Shown here piece by piece: positions 8,306 through 17,503 of a stretch of 64,000 nt of DNA. The notes beneath the pieces are model-generated. The model did not search any database, had not been told where the DNA came from, and saw only the letters and a program-made list of their open reading frames with translations. The stretch spans positions 26,518 to 90,517 of the forward strand of contig NZ_JAPSKN010000004.1 of NCBI RefSeq assembly GCF_031181705.1, in the 5' to 3' direction. Both the position numbers and the translations under genes were made by a program. This stretch comes from Streptomyces sp. (GTDB taxonomy: Bacteria > Actinomycetota > Actinomycetes > Streptomycetales > Streptomycetaceae). Every line of letters begins with the position of its first letter. The stretch's first letter is position 1.

Positions 8306-9811
8306 CTAGTAGGAGAAGGCCATCGGCTTGTCGGCGTCACGGAGTTCGCCGCCGATCTTCGTGGGCGGGTTGAGGTCGGCCTCGGTGAGCTCGGGCGGGC
8401 CCGCCTTGACGTACTTGACCAGCAGCTTGACCTCGATGACGGCGAGGATCGCGTACAGCACGGTGAAGACGATCATCGAGGTGAGGACCTCGGCCTGGGA
8501 GACACCGGGGGAGACCGCGTCCCGCGTCTGGAACAGTCCGTAGACGACCCACGGCTGGCGGCCCATCTCGGTGAAGATCCAGCCCCAGGAGTTGGCGATC
8601 AGCGGGAAGGCCATCGTCCAGACCGCCACCAGCCAGTACAGGCGGGTCAGCCGCGGCCGCAGCGGCGTGCGGAGCAGCACCAGATGCGGCACCTCGTCGT
8701 CCCCGGTCCGGAACGCCGCCGGCAGCAGGAACTTCTTCCGGGTGAGCCACAGTCCCAGCAGGCCGATCGAGAACGACGCCATGCCGAAGCCGATCATCCA
8801 GCGGAAGCCCCAGTAGGCGACGGGGACGATGGGCTTGTAGTCGCCGGGGCCGAACTTCTCCTGGAGCGCCTTGTTGGTGTCGTTGATGCCCGGCACGTAC
8901 GACTCGAAGTCGCTGTGGGCCAGGAAGGAGAGCAAGCCGGGTATCTCCAGGGCGACCTTGTTGTGGCCCTTGTCGACGTCGCCGTACGCGAACACCGAGA
9001 AGGGTGCCGGCTTCTCGCCGTTCCACAGCGCCTCGGCAGCGGCCATCTTCATCGGCTGCTGCTCGTACATGACCTTGCCCAGGGTGTCCCCGCTGACCGC
9101 GGTGAGCAGACCGCCGACGGCGACGGTGACCAGCCCGAGCCGGAGCGAGGTCCGCATCACCGGGATGTGCTTCTTGCGCAGCAGGTGGAAGGCGGCGATC
9201 CCCACCATGAAGGCGCCGCCGGTCAGGAACGCCGCGGAGAAGCTGTGGAAGACCTGGTTGAGCGTGGTGTTCTGGGTCAGCACCAGCCAGAAGTCGGTGA
9301 GCTCGGCCCGGCCCTTCTCGCCGTTGATCCGGTAGCCGACCGGGTGCTGCATCCAGGAGTTCGCGGCGAGGATGAAGTACGCCGACAGCAGCGTGCCGAT
9401 CGAGACCATCCAGATGCAGGCCAGGTGGATCTTCTTGGGCAGCTTGTCCCAGCCGAAGATCCACAGGCCGATGAAGGTGGACTCGAAGAAGAAGGCGATC
9501 AGGGCTTCGAAGGCGAGCGGCGCACCGAAGACGTCACCGACGAACCGCGAGTAGTCCGACCAGTTCATTCCGAACTGGAACTCCTGCACGATGCCGGTGA
9601 CCACACCCATGGCGATGTTGATCAGGAAGAGCTTGCCCCAGAACTTGGTCGCCCGGAGGTACTTCTCCTTCTCCGTCCGCACCCAGGCGGTCTGCAACCC
9701 GGCCGTGAGCGCGGCCAGCGAGATCGTCAGGGGGACGAACAGGAAGTGATAGACGGTGGTGATGCCGAACTGCCATCGCGCCAGGGTCTCCGGCGCCAAA
9801 GCCAGGTCCAC
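8306..9811 (-). CDS. cydA: cytochrome bd oxidase subunit I
   Basis: Catalytic subunit of the cytochrome bd quinol oxidase, 501 residues, a family-typical length for the short Q-loop type. The N-terminal LARWQFGITTVYHFLFVPLTI contains the invariant haem-ligand His. NWSDYSRFVGDVFGAPLAFEAL and the FFFESTFIGLWIFGW segment are CydA hallmarks, and GRQPWVVYG near the C-terminus closes the core. It is the first gene of the cydA-cydB-cydDC operon. The Rex operator at 9834-9849 lies only about 22 bp upstream of the start codon, so expression should rise when NADH/NAD+ is high, as in oxygen limitation. Confidence 0.97.
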   Translation of the reverse strand: MDLALAPETLARWQFGITTVYHFLFVPLTISLAALTAGLQTAWVRTEKEKYLRATKFWGKLFLINIAMGVVTGIVQEFQFGMNWSDYSRFVGDVFGAPLAFEALIAFFFESTFIGLWIFGWDKLPKKIHLACIWMVSIGTLLSAYFILAANSWMQHPVGYRINGEKGRAELTDFWLVLTQNTTLNQVFHSFSAAFLTGGAFMVGIAAFHLLRKKHIPVMRTSLRLGLVTVAVGGLLTAVSGDTLGKVMYEQQPMKMAAAEALWNGEKPAPFSVFAYGDVDKGHNKVALEIPGLLSFLAHSDFESYVPGINDTNKALQEKFGPGDYKPIVPVAYWGFRWMIGFGMASFSIGLLGLWLTRKKFLLPAAFRTGDDEVPHLVLLRTPLRPRLTRLYWLVAVWTMAFPLIANSWGWIFTEMGRQPWVVYGLFQTRDAVSPGVSQAEVLTSMIVFTVLYAILAVIEVKLLVKYVKAGPPELTEADLNPPTKIGGELRDADKPMAFSY

Positions 9812-9833
9812 GTCGCCGCTCCTTACCTACGCT

Positions 9834-9849
9834 TGTGAAAGCGTTCACA
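9834..9849 (-). promoter_or_regulatory. Rex operator (ROP) of the cyd operon
   Basis: Read on the minus strand the 16 bases are TGTGAACGCTTTCACA, an exact match to the Streptomyces Rex consensus TGTGAACGCNTTCACA. Rex is the NADH/NAD+-sensing repressor known to control cyd in S. coelicolor. An extra TTGTGAA half-site directly adjoins it on the far side (9850-9857). The site starts about 22 bp upstream of the cydA ATG. Confidence 0.88.
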
Positions 9850-9942
9850 TTCACAAGCCATTATGCAGCACGCACTTTCGACGGGCGGACGGGGGCCTGT
9901 GTGATGCTCGTCAACCCTGACGTCCAGGGCGCGAGGGTGCCG

Positions 9943-9956
9943 GTTTCACGTGAAAC
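9943..9956. other. parS: parS site (exact)
   Basis: Exact GTTTCACGTGAAAC in the gap between cydA and the 3' end of hisC. Confidence 0.95.
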
Positions 9957-9975
9957 AAGAGGCCGGGCATGCAGC

Positions 9976-10006
9976 GAGCCGGCCGGCGCCACGCGCCGAC
10001 CGGCTC
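9976..10006 (-). terminator. putative terminator after hisC
   Basis: Inverted repeat with 14-base arms (one mismatch) and a 3-base loop, 24 bp past the hisC stop. No long U-tract follows, which is usual in Streptomyces. Confidence 0.6.
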
Positions 10007-10029
10007 CGCCTCCCTCTCCTGCTCAGCCG

Positions 10030-11109
10030 CTAGAGCTCCTTGTGGAACCCTTCCGCCACCTTCAGGAAGATGTCGTTCGCCTCGGCCTCCCCGACCGTCA
10101 CCCGCACACCCTCGCCCGGGAACGGCCGGATCACCACACCGGCCTGCTCGCACGCCTCCGCGAAGGCCACCGTGCGCTCCCCCAGCCGCAGCCAGACGAA
10201 GTTGGCCTGGGTCTCCGGCACCGTCCAGCCCTGGGCGCGCAGCCCGTCGACCACGCGCGTGCGCTCGCACACCAGCGAGCCGACCCGCCCCAGCAGCTCG
10301 TCCTCGGCCCGCAGCGAGGCGATCGCCGCCTCCTGCGCGAGCTGCGTCACGCCGAACGGCACGGCCGTCTTGCGCAGCGCCGCCGCCACCGGATCGTGGG
10401 CGATGGCGAAGCCGACCCGCAGCCCGGCCAGGCCGTACGCCTTGGAGAAGGTCCGCAGGACGCAGACGTTGGGCCGGTTCCGGTACAGCTCGACACCGTC
10501 CGGCACCTCGGGGTCGCGGATGAACTCGCGGTAGGCCTCGTCGAGCACCACCAGCACGTCACCGGGGACCCGGTCCAGGAACCGCTCCAGCTCCGCCCGC
10601 CGCACGACCGTGCCGGTCGGGTTGTTCGGGTTGCAGACGAAGATCAGCCGGGTCCGGTCGGTGATCGCGTCGGCCATCGCGTCCAGGTCGTGCACGTCAC
10701 CGTCGGTCAGCGGCACCTGCACCGAGGTCGCGCCGCTGATCTGCGTGATGATCGGGTACGCCTCGAAGGACCGCCAGGCGTAGATCACCTCGTCGCCGGG
10801 GCCGGAGGTGGCCTGGATGAGCTGCTGGGCGACGCCGACCGACCCGGTGCCGGTGGCCAGGTGGGACAGCGGCACACCGAACCGCTCGGACAGCTCGTTC
10901 ATCAGCCCGGTACAAGCCATGTCCGGGTAGCGGTTGAAGGAACAGGCCGCCGCCGTCACGGTCTCCATCACACCGGGCAGCGGCGGGTAGGGGTTCTCGT
11001 TGGAGGACAGCTTGTAGGCCACCGGCCCGCCGGCCGCGGCCGGCTTGCCCGGCTTGTAGGTGGGGATTCCCTCCAGCTCGGCGCGCAGCTTCGGGCTCGT
11101 CTCGCTCAC
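10030..11109 (-). CDS. hisC: histidinol-phosphate/aromatic aminotransferase (HisC family)
   Basis: PLP-dependent fold-type I aminotransferase of 359 residues. Features are the [14 protein letters not shown] substrate loop near the N-terminus, the PLP-binding [10 protein letters not shown] segment, DEAYREF with the Asp that pairs with the pyridine nitrogen, and [15 protein letters not shown] with the Schiff-base lysine. Such proteins convert histidinol phosphate in histidine synthesis or act on phenylalanine. It stands outside a his operon here, so it may be the second, aromatic-type paralogue. The GTG at 11109 is chosen because AGGAGG lies 7 nt upstream and the protein then begins [13 protein letters not shown]; an ATG at 11160 has no such SD. 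Confidence 0.9.
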   Translation of the reverse strand: MSETSPKLRAELEGIPTYKPGKPAAAGGPVAYKLSSNENPYPPLPGVMETVTAAACSFNRYPDMACTGLMNELSERFGVPLSHLATGTGSVGVAQQLIQATSGPGDEVIYAWRSFEAYPIITQISGATSVQVPLTDGDVHDLDAMADAITDRTRLIFVCNPNNPTGTVVRRAELERFLDRVPGDVLVVLDEAYREFIRDPEVPDGVELYRNRPNVCVLRTFSKAYGLAGLRVGFAIAHDPVAAALRKTAVPFGVTQLAQEAAIASLRAEDELLGRVGSLVCERTRVVDGLRAQGWTVPETQANFVWLRLGERTVAFAEACEQAGVVIRPFPGEGVRVTVGEAEANDIFLKVAEGFHKEL

Positions 11110-11417
11110 CGCAGTCCTCCTCGCGAAGACCGGCGGCCCCTGACCGCCGCCGACATCCAATACTCCTCACCTTATGAGGATTCGGCGCCGCTGCGTATAG
11201 CCACGACGAACCGGCGGATGCCGACCTCCCGTGTCCCACCGGCATCACGGGCATCACCGTACGAAGGCGTACGAATGTGGGGGCGCGCCGCACATATATC
11301 TACGCGCCGGTGATGCACGCCGTGGCGCGCATCCCCCGTGCAGGTGAGTTGAGACCTCTTCGCAACCTCGGTGCCTTGGCAGGCCCGTGCGGGGCGACAC
11401 GTCACGTCCTGGCATGA

Positions 11418-11425
11418 GAGCGCTC
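11418..11425. promoter_or_regulatory. possible LacI-family operator core
   Basis: GAGCGCTC, an 8-bp palindrome equal to the core of LacI-family operators such as CebR boxes in Streptomyces. The flanking bases do not continue the symmetry. It lies about 115 bp upstream of the LacI-family gene, so autoregulation is a guess. Confidence 0.3.
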
Positions 11426-11449
11426 AACTCCCTTGCTTTCCACGGTAAT

Positions 11450-11465
11450 TGATCCTTAATGATCA
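11450..11465. promoter_or_regulatory. inverted repeat TGATC-N6-GATCA
   Basis: TGATCCTTAATGATCA, 5-bp arms around an AT-rich centre, about 75 bp upstream of the lacI-type start. It could be an operator or part of a promoter; no regulator is assigned. Confidence 0.35.
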
Positions 11466-11540
11466 TGCAGAAACGTGCCTGTCAACGCGTGCATATGCGT
11501 CCGCACTACCCCACCGCATGAGCCCTACTATCGGCTCGCC

Positions 11541-12653
11541 ATGACAGCAGCAGGGAAGCACCAGGTGAGCCGCGCGGAAACCTCACGGCGAGGCAGCCGG
11601 CCGGGTCGGGCGGGTATCAGAGACGTGGCCGCCGCCGCCGGAGTCTCCATCACGACCGTCTCCGACGCCCTCAACGGCAAGGGCCGGCTCCCGGACGCCA
11701 CCCGGCGCCACGTCCGCGAGGTCGCCGACCGGCTGGGCTACCGGCCCTCGGCCGCCGCCCGGACCCTCCGTACCGGCAAGTCGGGCCTCATCGGCCTGAC
11801 CGTGACCACATACGGGGATGAACCTTTCACCTTCACCGAGTTCGCGTACTTCGCCGAGATGGCGCGCGCCGCCACCTCCGCCGCGCTCGCCCGCGGGTAC
11901 GCCCTCGTCATCCTGCCCGCGACCTCCCGCCACGACGTGTGGTCGAACGTCGCCCTGGACGGCACGGTCGTCATCGACCCCTCCGACCAGGATCCGGTCG
12001 TCAGCGAGCTCGTCCGGCAGGGCCTCCCGGTCGTCTCCGACGGCCGCCCGGCCGGCGCGCTGCCGGTCACGGCCTGGGTGGACAACGACCACGAGGCCGC
12101 CGTCCTCGGCATCCTCGACCACCTGGCCGCCGCCGGCGCCCGCCGCATCGGCCTGCTGACCGGCACGACCACGGACACGTACACCCACCTGTCGACCACG
12201 GCGTACCTGCGCTGGTGCGAGCGCGTCGGCCAGGATCCGGTGTACGAGGCCTACCCGGCGCACGATCCGTGCGCGGGCGCCGTCGCCGCCGACCGGCTGC
12301 TCGCCCGGCCGGACCGCCCCGACGCGGTCTACGGACTGTTCGACCCGAACGGCACCGACCTGCTCGCCGCCGCCCGCCGTTACGGCCTGCGCGTCCCCGA
12401 CGACCTGCTGCTGGTCTGCTGCAGCGAGTCCACCGTCTACGCCAGCACCGAGCCGCCGATCACCACGCTCTCCCTGAAGCCGCGCCGCATCGGCACGGCG
12501 GTGGTGCAGCTGCTGATCGACGCCATCGAGGGTGTGGAATCCGACCATCCGGTGGAGCAGGTGATACCGACGGAGCTGATCGTGCGCACGTCGTCCCAGC
12601 GGCGCCCGCCGCGCACGACGGTCAGCCCGCCGCGTTCCCCCGAGGACACCTAG
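11541..12653 (+). CDS. LacI-family transcriptional regulator
   Basis: A 370-residue DNA-binding repressor. The LacI helix-turn-helix is plain near residues 26-50: IRDVAAAAGVSITTVSDALN, then GKGRLPDATRRHVREVADRLGYRPSAAARTLRTGKSG with the hinge helix. The rest is a periplasmic-binding-protein-like sensor domain (GLTVTTYGDEPF, WVDNDHEAAVLGILDHL, RIGLLTG, VYGLFDPNGTDLL). The ATG at 11541 starts a short basic leader; an upstream ATG at 11475 is unlikely. No sugar transporter or catabolic gene is adjacent, so the effector cannot be guessed from context. It may repress itself through sites in the divergent region. Confidence 0.9.
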   Translation: MTAAGKHQVSRAETSRRGSRPGRAGIRDVAAAAGVSITTVSDALNGKGRLPDATRRHVREVADRLGYRPSAAARTLRTGKSGLIGLTVTTYGDEPFTFTEFAYFAEMARAATSAALARGYALVILPATSRHDVWSNVALDGTVVIDPSDQDPVVSELVRQGLPVVSDGRPAGALPVTAWVDNDHEAAVLGILDHLAAAGARRIGLLTGTTTDTYTHLSTTAYLRWCERVGQDPVYEAYPAHDPCAGAVAADRLLARPDRPDAVYGLFDPNGTDLLAAARRYGLRVPDDLLLVCCSESTVYASTEPPITTLSLKPRRIGTAVVQLLIDAIEGVESDHPVEQVIPTELIVRTSSQRRPPRTTVSPPRSPEDT

Positions 12654-12946
12654 GCCCGCAGCCGGGCCGGGAAAAGGGCGCCCTCCTGGGGAGAAACAGG
12701 GCCGGTCCCCCGGAGAGACGGCACCGTTCTCGCGAAGAGAAGAAGAGCGAGGACGGTCACACGGTGGTCGAAGCCCGGCCCAATCGGGGCGAAAGCCGCG
12801 GTGAACTGGAGCCTTGCTCTGATTCACCACCCCTGGGTCATCACATGGCGCGATCCGCATTCCTATGATGGGCCCACGACACCGGCGGGCCGCTACGACC
12901 AGGCAGTCCGATGCGGTGCAGATGCGGCGCGATGGTGGAGGGGTCG

Positions 12947-14023
12947 ATGACTCAGGGGGCCGGTCAGGGACCCGAGGTGGAGCGGACGGCGACGTTGCGC
13001 GACTTCCGGGTGCCCGCGTACGTCCACGAGACCGGTCCGTACGTCCACAGCGTCCACCCCGGCGAGGTCGCTCCGCCGCCGGAGGAGACCTATCCCGAGG
13101 GCTACACGCCGACCGAGCGTGACCTCCCCGTCATCAACCGGGGCGACACTGTGCAGGTGACCGTCGACCCCGAGACCACCGTCACCCCGCCGGCCTCCAC
13201 CGGGCAGGGCCCGCTGTACGTGGTGGGTGACGTGCACGGCTACCTCGACCAGCTGGTGGCCGCCCTCCAGGAGAAGGGCCTGCTGGACGCCGCCGGGAAC
13301 TGGTGCGCGGGCACCGCCCGGCTGTGGTTCCTCGGCGACTTCACCGACCGCGGGCCGGACGGCATCGGCGTCATCGACCTCGTGATGCGGCTGTCCGCCG
13401 AGGCCGCCGCGGCCGGCGGCTACTGCAAGGCGCTCATGGGCAACCACGAGCTCCTGCTCCTCGGCGCCAAGCGGTTCGGCGACACACCCGTCAACTCCGG
13501 CGCCGGCACCGCCACCTTCCAGGCGGCCTGGCTGCTCAACGGCGGCCAGAAGACCGACATGGACCGCCTCCAGGACCACCATCTGCAGTGGATGGCCCGG
13601 CTGGACGCCGTCGAAGAGGTCGACGGCCACCTGCTCGTGCACTCCGACACCACCGCCTACCTCGACTACGGCCGCTCCATCGAAGAGGTCAACGACACCG
13701 TCCGCGAGACGCTCACGCGCAACGACGCGGACGAGGTCTGGGACCTGTTCCGCAAGTTCACCAAGCGGTTCTCCTTCCGCGACGAGGGCGGCGCGGAAGC
13801 CGTGCGCTCCCTGCTCGATACGTACGGGGGCACCCGGATCGTTCACGGCCACAGCCCCATTCCGTATCTGCTGGGCGAGGTCGGCTCCGAGGAGGACGAG
13901 GACCGCACCGACCCCGTCGTCGAGGGACCGCACGTCTACGCCGACGGACTCGCCATCGCGATGGACGGTGGCGTGACCATGGCCGGAAAACTCCTGGTCC
14001 AGCAACTGCCGCTGGCCACGTGA
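12947..14023 (+). CDS. PPP-family metallophosphatase (Ser/Thr phosphatase-like)
   Basis: A 358-residue calcineurin-like phosphoesterase of the PPP type. The metal-site motifs are in order: GDVHG near residue 85, GDFTDRGPDG, GNHE, a later HSDTTAYLD region, and VHGHSPIPYL. It also has the final VYADGLAIAMDGG. These bind two metals and suggest protein Ser/Thr or nucleotide-type phosphatase activity. About 80 N-terminal residues before GDVHG are not typical of the core and contain proline-rich segments. The ATG at 12947 has GGAGGGG 5-6 nt upstream, which settles the start over the ATG at 12911. A strong palindromic terminator follows at 14045. Confidence 0.88.
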   Translation: MTQGAGQGPEVERTATLRDFRVPAYVHETGPYVHSVHPGEVAPPPEETYPEGYTPTERDLPVINRGDTVQVTVDPETTVTPPASTGQGPLYVVGDVHGYLDQLVAALQEKGLLDAAGNWCAGTARLWFLGDFTDRGPDGIGVIDLVMRLSAEAAAAGGYCKALMGNHELLLLGAKRFGDTPVNSGAGTATFQAAWLLNGGQKTDMDRLQDHHLQWMARLDAVEEVDGHLLVHSDTTAYLDYGRSIEEVNDTVRETLTRNDADEVWDLFRKFTKRFSFRDEGGAEAVRSLLDTYGGTRIVHGHSPIPYLLGEVGSEEDEDRTDPVVEGPHVYADGLAIAMDGGVTMAGKLLVQQLPLAT

Positions 14024-14044
14024 ACGTTCACTGGGCAGGCGTGT

Positions 14045-14072
14045 CCCGTCACCGGTCCGGACCGGTGACGGG
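14045..14072 (+). terminator. rho-independent-like terminator after the PPP phosphatase
   Basis: 28-bp perfect palindrome (14-base arms, centre at 14058/14059) starting 22 bp after the stop and followed by TCAATTTC. Confidence 0.75.
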
Positions 14073-14206
14073 TCAATTTCGGTAAACCCCCTGTCACCGG
14101 CCACCGTCACCGCTCTACCATCGGCTTATCCGTAGCAGGCTCCCCTCCGTTTCTGCCCGACGGCTCGTCAGCATGCCGAGCCACAAGCCCTACGGAGCAT
14201 CGGGGG

Positions 14207-15076
14207 ATGCAGATGAACAGCGTTCCGCAGCACCTGCTGAGCGAGGACCGCCAGGAATACGAGCGGATCCTCGATGAGGCGCTGCGCTCCGCACCACACC
14301 GCCCGGACCTCGCCGCCGTCGGACAGCGGCTCAACTCCGAACAGCTGCGCACCATGGCACTGAACGCCACCGCGCTCGTCACGGCCGCCGCGTCGGCCGA
14401 GTACCAGCACTACGTCAAGGTCCGCGACGAACTCCGCCAGCCGGCGTCATCGAGCTCGCCGTCCGTGCGCGAGTCCGGTGCCGGCGAGCCGGGCACGGGC
14501 GGCTCCGGGATCGCCGCGACCATGGGGGAGGTCGCGGCCGAGACCGCGGGCGCGGGCGCCGTCGCCGTCGTCGCCGTCCTCGCGCCGGTCCTGGCCGGAA
14601 CCGCCGCGGCGATCTTCCTGCTCGTCGGCTACATCCTGCAGATGCTCGACCCGGAGCAGGGGTTCGCCCGGACCATGCTCACCACGGGCTGGGTCTTCGG
14701 CGCCGTGGCCGCGGTGGCGATCCTCGTCGCCGCCGTGGGACTGCTGCTCACGGCCCTGCGCAACAAGCCGACGGCGGAGGGCGGTCCTCACGACGCACGG
14801 CAGCGAGAGGTGGAGCAGGCCAGAGAGGCCTGGCGGGAGGCGCTGCTGGAGCGCGGCATCCTGCCCTTCCTGCGGGAGGCGCTCGCGGATCCGGGCGCGG
14901 CCGCCGCGCTGCACCCCACGTCCGCCCCCGCGCCGGTCAGCCGCATGCCGCACCTCGGCTACGACCGCCCGGGTTTCACCAGCCCGGACGACGGCAGCCG
15001 CGGCTCGCGGCCGAGCTTCAGCAGTCCGGACTACACCAGCCCGGACTTCGGAGGACCGGAGCACCAGCCGGAGTAG
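14207..15076 (+). CDS. hypothetical two-span membrane protein
   Basis: A 289-residue protein I do not recognise beyond similarity to conserved Streptomyces membrane proteins. Residues 1-75 are a soluble, helical, charged segment. Two hydrophobic stretches follow, AVAVVAVLAPVLAGTAAAIFLLVGYIL (about 118-144) and TGWVFGAVAAVAILVAAVGLLLTAL (about 157-181). The cytoplasmic part then has a charged helix (ARQREVEQAREAWREALLERG). The C-terminal tail is disordered with repeated F-S-S/T-P-D motifs (FTSPDDGS, FSSPDYTSPDFGG). Such tails often serve as interaction or phosphorylation segments, but no function should be assigned. It stands alone on the plus strand. Confidence 0.8.
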   Translation: MQMNSVPQHLLSEDRQEYERILDEALRSAPHRPDLAAVGQRLNSEQLRTMALNATALVTAAASAEYQHYVKVRDELRQPASSSSPSVRESGAGEPGTGGSGIAATMGEVAAETAGAGAVAVVAVLAPVLAGTAAAIFLLVGYILQMLDPEQGFARTMLTTGWVFGAVAAVAILVAAVGLLLTALRNKPTAEGGPHDARQREVEQAREAWREALLERGILPFLREALADPGAAAALHPTSAPAPVSRMPHLGYDRPGFTSPDDGSRGSRPSFSSPDYTSPDFGGPEHQPE

Positions 15077-15081
15077 CCGTC

Positions 15082-15093
15082 GGCACGCGTGCC
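15082..15093 (+). terminator. short palindrome after the membrane protein gene
   Basis: GGCACGCGTGCC, a 12-bp perfect palindrome starting 6 bp after the stop and nested in GCCG/CGGC repeats. A weak terminator candidate. Confidence 0.35.
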
Positions 15094-15189
15094 GGCACCC
15101 GTCGGCTTGCGCTTTCCCTGCGGGGGCGAGCTTTGGGCAGCGCAAACCGGACATTCCGGCAGCGCGTCCTGAGCGGCGTCGGAGGGCCT

Positions 15190-15388
15190 GCCCCGCGGCC
15201 CGCTCGACCGTGCGGCGGCTGAAGGCGTGCACCAGCGCGAGGTGGTAGAGCGCCGGTGCCGTCCGGGGCCACCGGTGGAAACGGTCGTCGCCCAGCAGGT
15301 ACCGGACGACCGCCACGGCTGCTGGAACAGCACGGCGAACCCCCTGCCGGGGCCGGCCCACGACGCCGTTGGCACATCGATCCCATCC
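15190..15388 (-). pseudogene. frameshifted gene remnant, unknown family
   Basis: The gap between the membrane protein gene and thiC (15077-15464) holds a coding-like minus-strand trace broken by one frameshift near 15330. The first frame reads ...VPTASWAGPGRGFAVLFQQPWR. The adjoining frame continues VRYLLGDDRFHRWPRTAPAL, YHLALVHAFSRRTVERAAGQ. Both parts have the G/C third-position bias of real Streptomyces genes, and the join makes one plausible domain. No frame is open on both sides of the break. I do not recognise the family. It could be a decayed gene or a sequencing indel in a short gene. Confidence 0.35.
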
Positions 15389-15464
15389 AAGTCTGTGACC
15401 TCGGGGATCTCGGGCCGGGCCGGCTTCGCCGTGCTGTTTCCGTGACGCGGTCCTTGAGTCCGGG

Positions 15465-17422
<1,958 letters not shown>

Positions 17423-17503
17423 TGTACAAAAGGTGCCTCCACGCTAGCGGCAATCCTGGCGCGGTGAACAGAGGGCCCCCGTCGTTCTTGCGATGATCGG
17501 TCG

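Larger units (their letters stand above)
11110..11540. other. divergent intergenic region hisC / lacI-type gene
   Basis: 431 bp between divergent genes with no convincing ORF. It is visibly more AT-rich than its surroundings near 11430-11480 and should hold both promoters. Two weak operator candidates are listed separately. Confidence 0.6.

Noticed and set aside
3939..8309. Very long plus-strand open frame (about 1456 codons) across the cyd genes
   Set aside because: It is antisense to cydDC and cydB, is rich in Gly/Arg/Gln/Pro/His low-complexity sequence, and reflects the absence of stops opposite high-GC coding DNA. No domain is recognisable.
14020..14031. GTGAACGTTCAC palindrome as a Rex or other operator
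   Set aside because: It overlaps the stop codon of the phosphatase gene, lacks the ROP central spacing, and no start follows closely. Probably chance.
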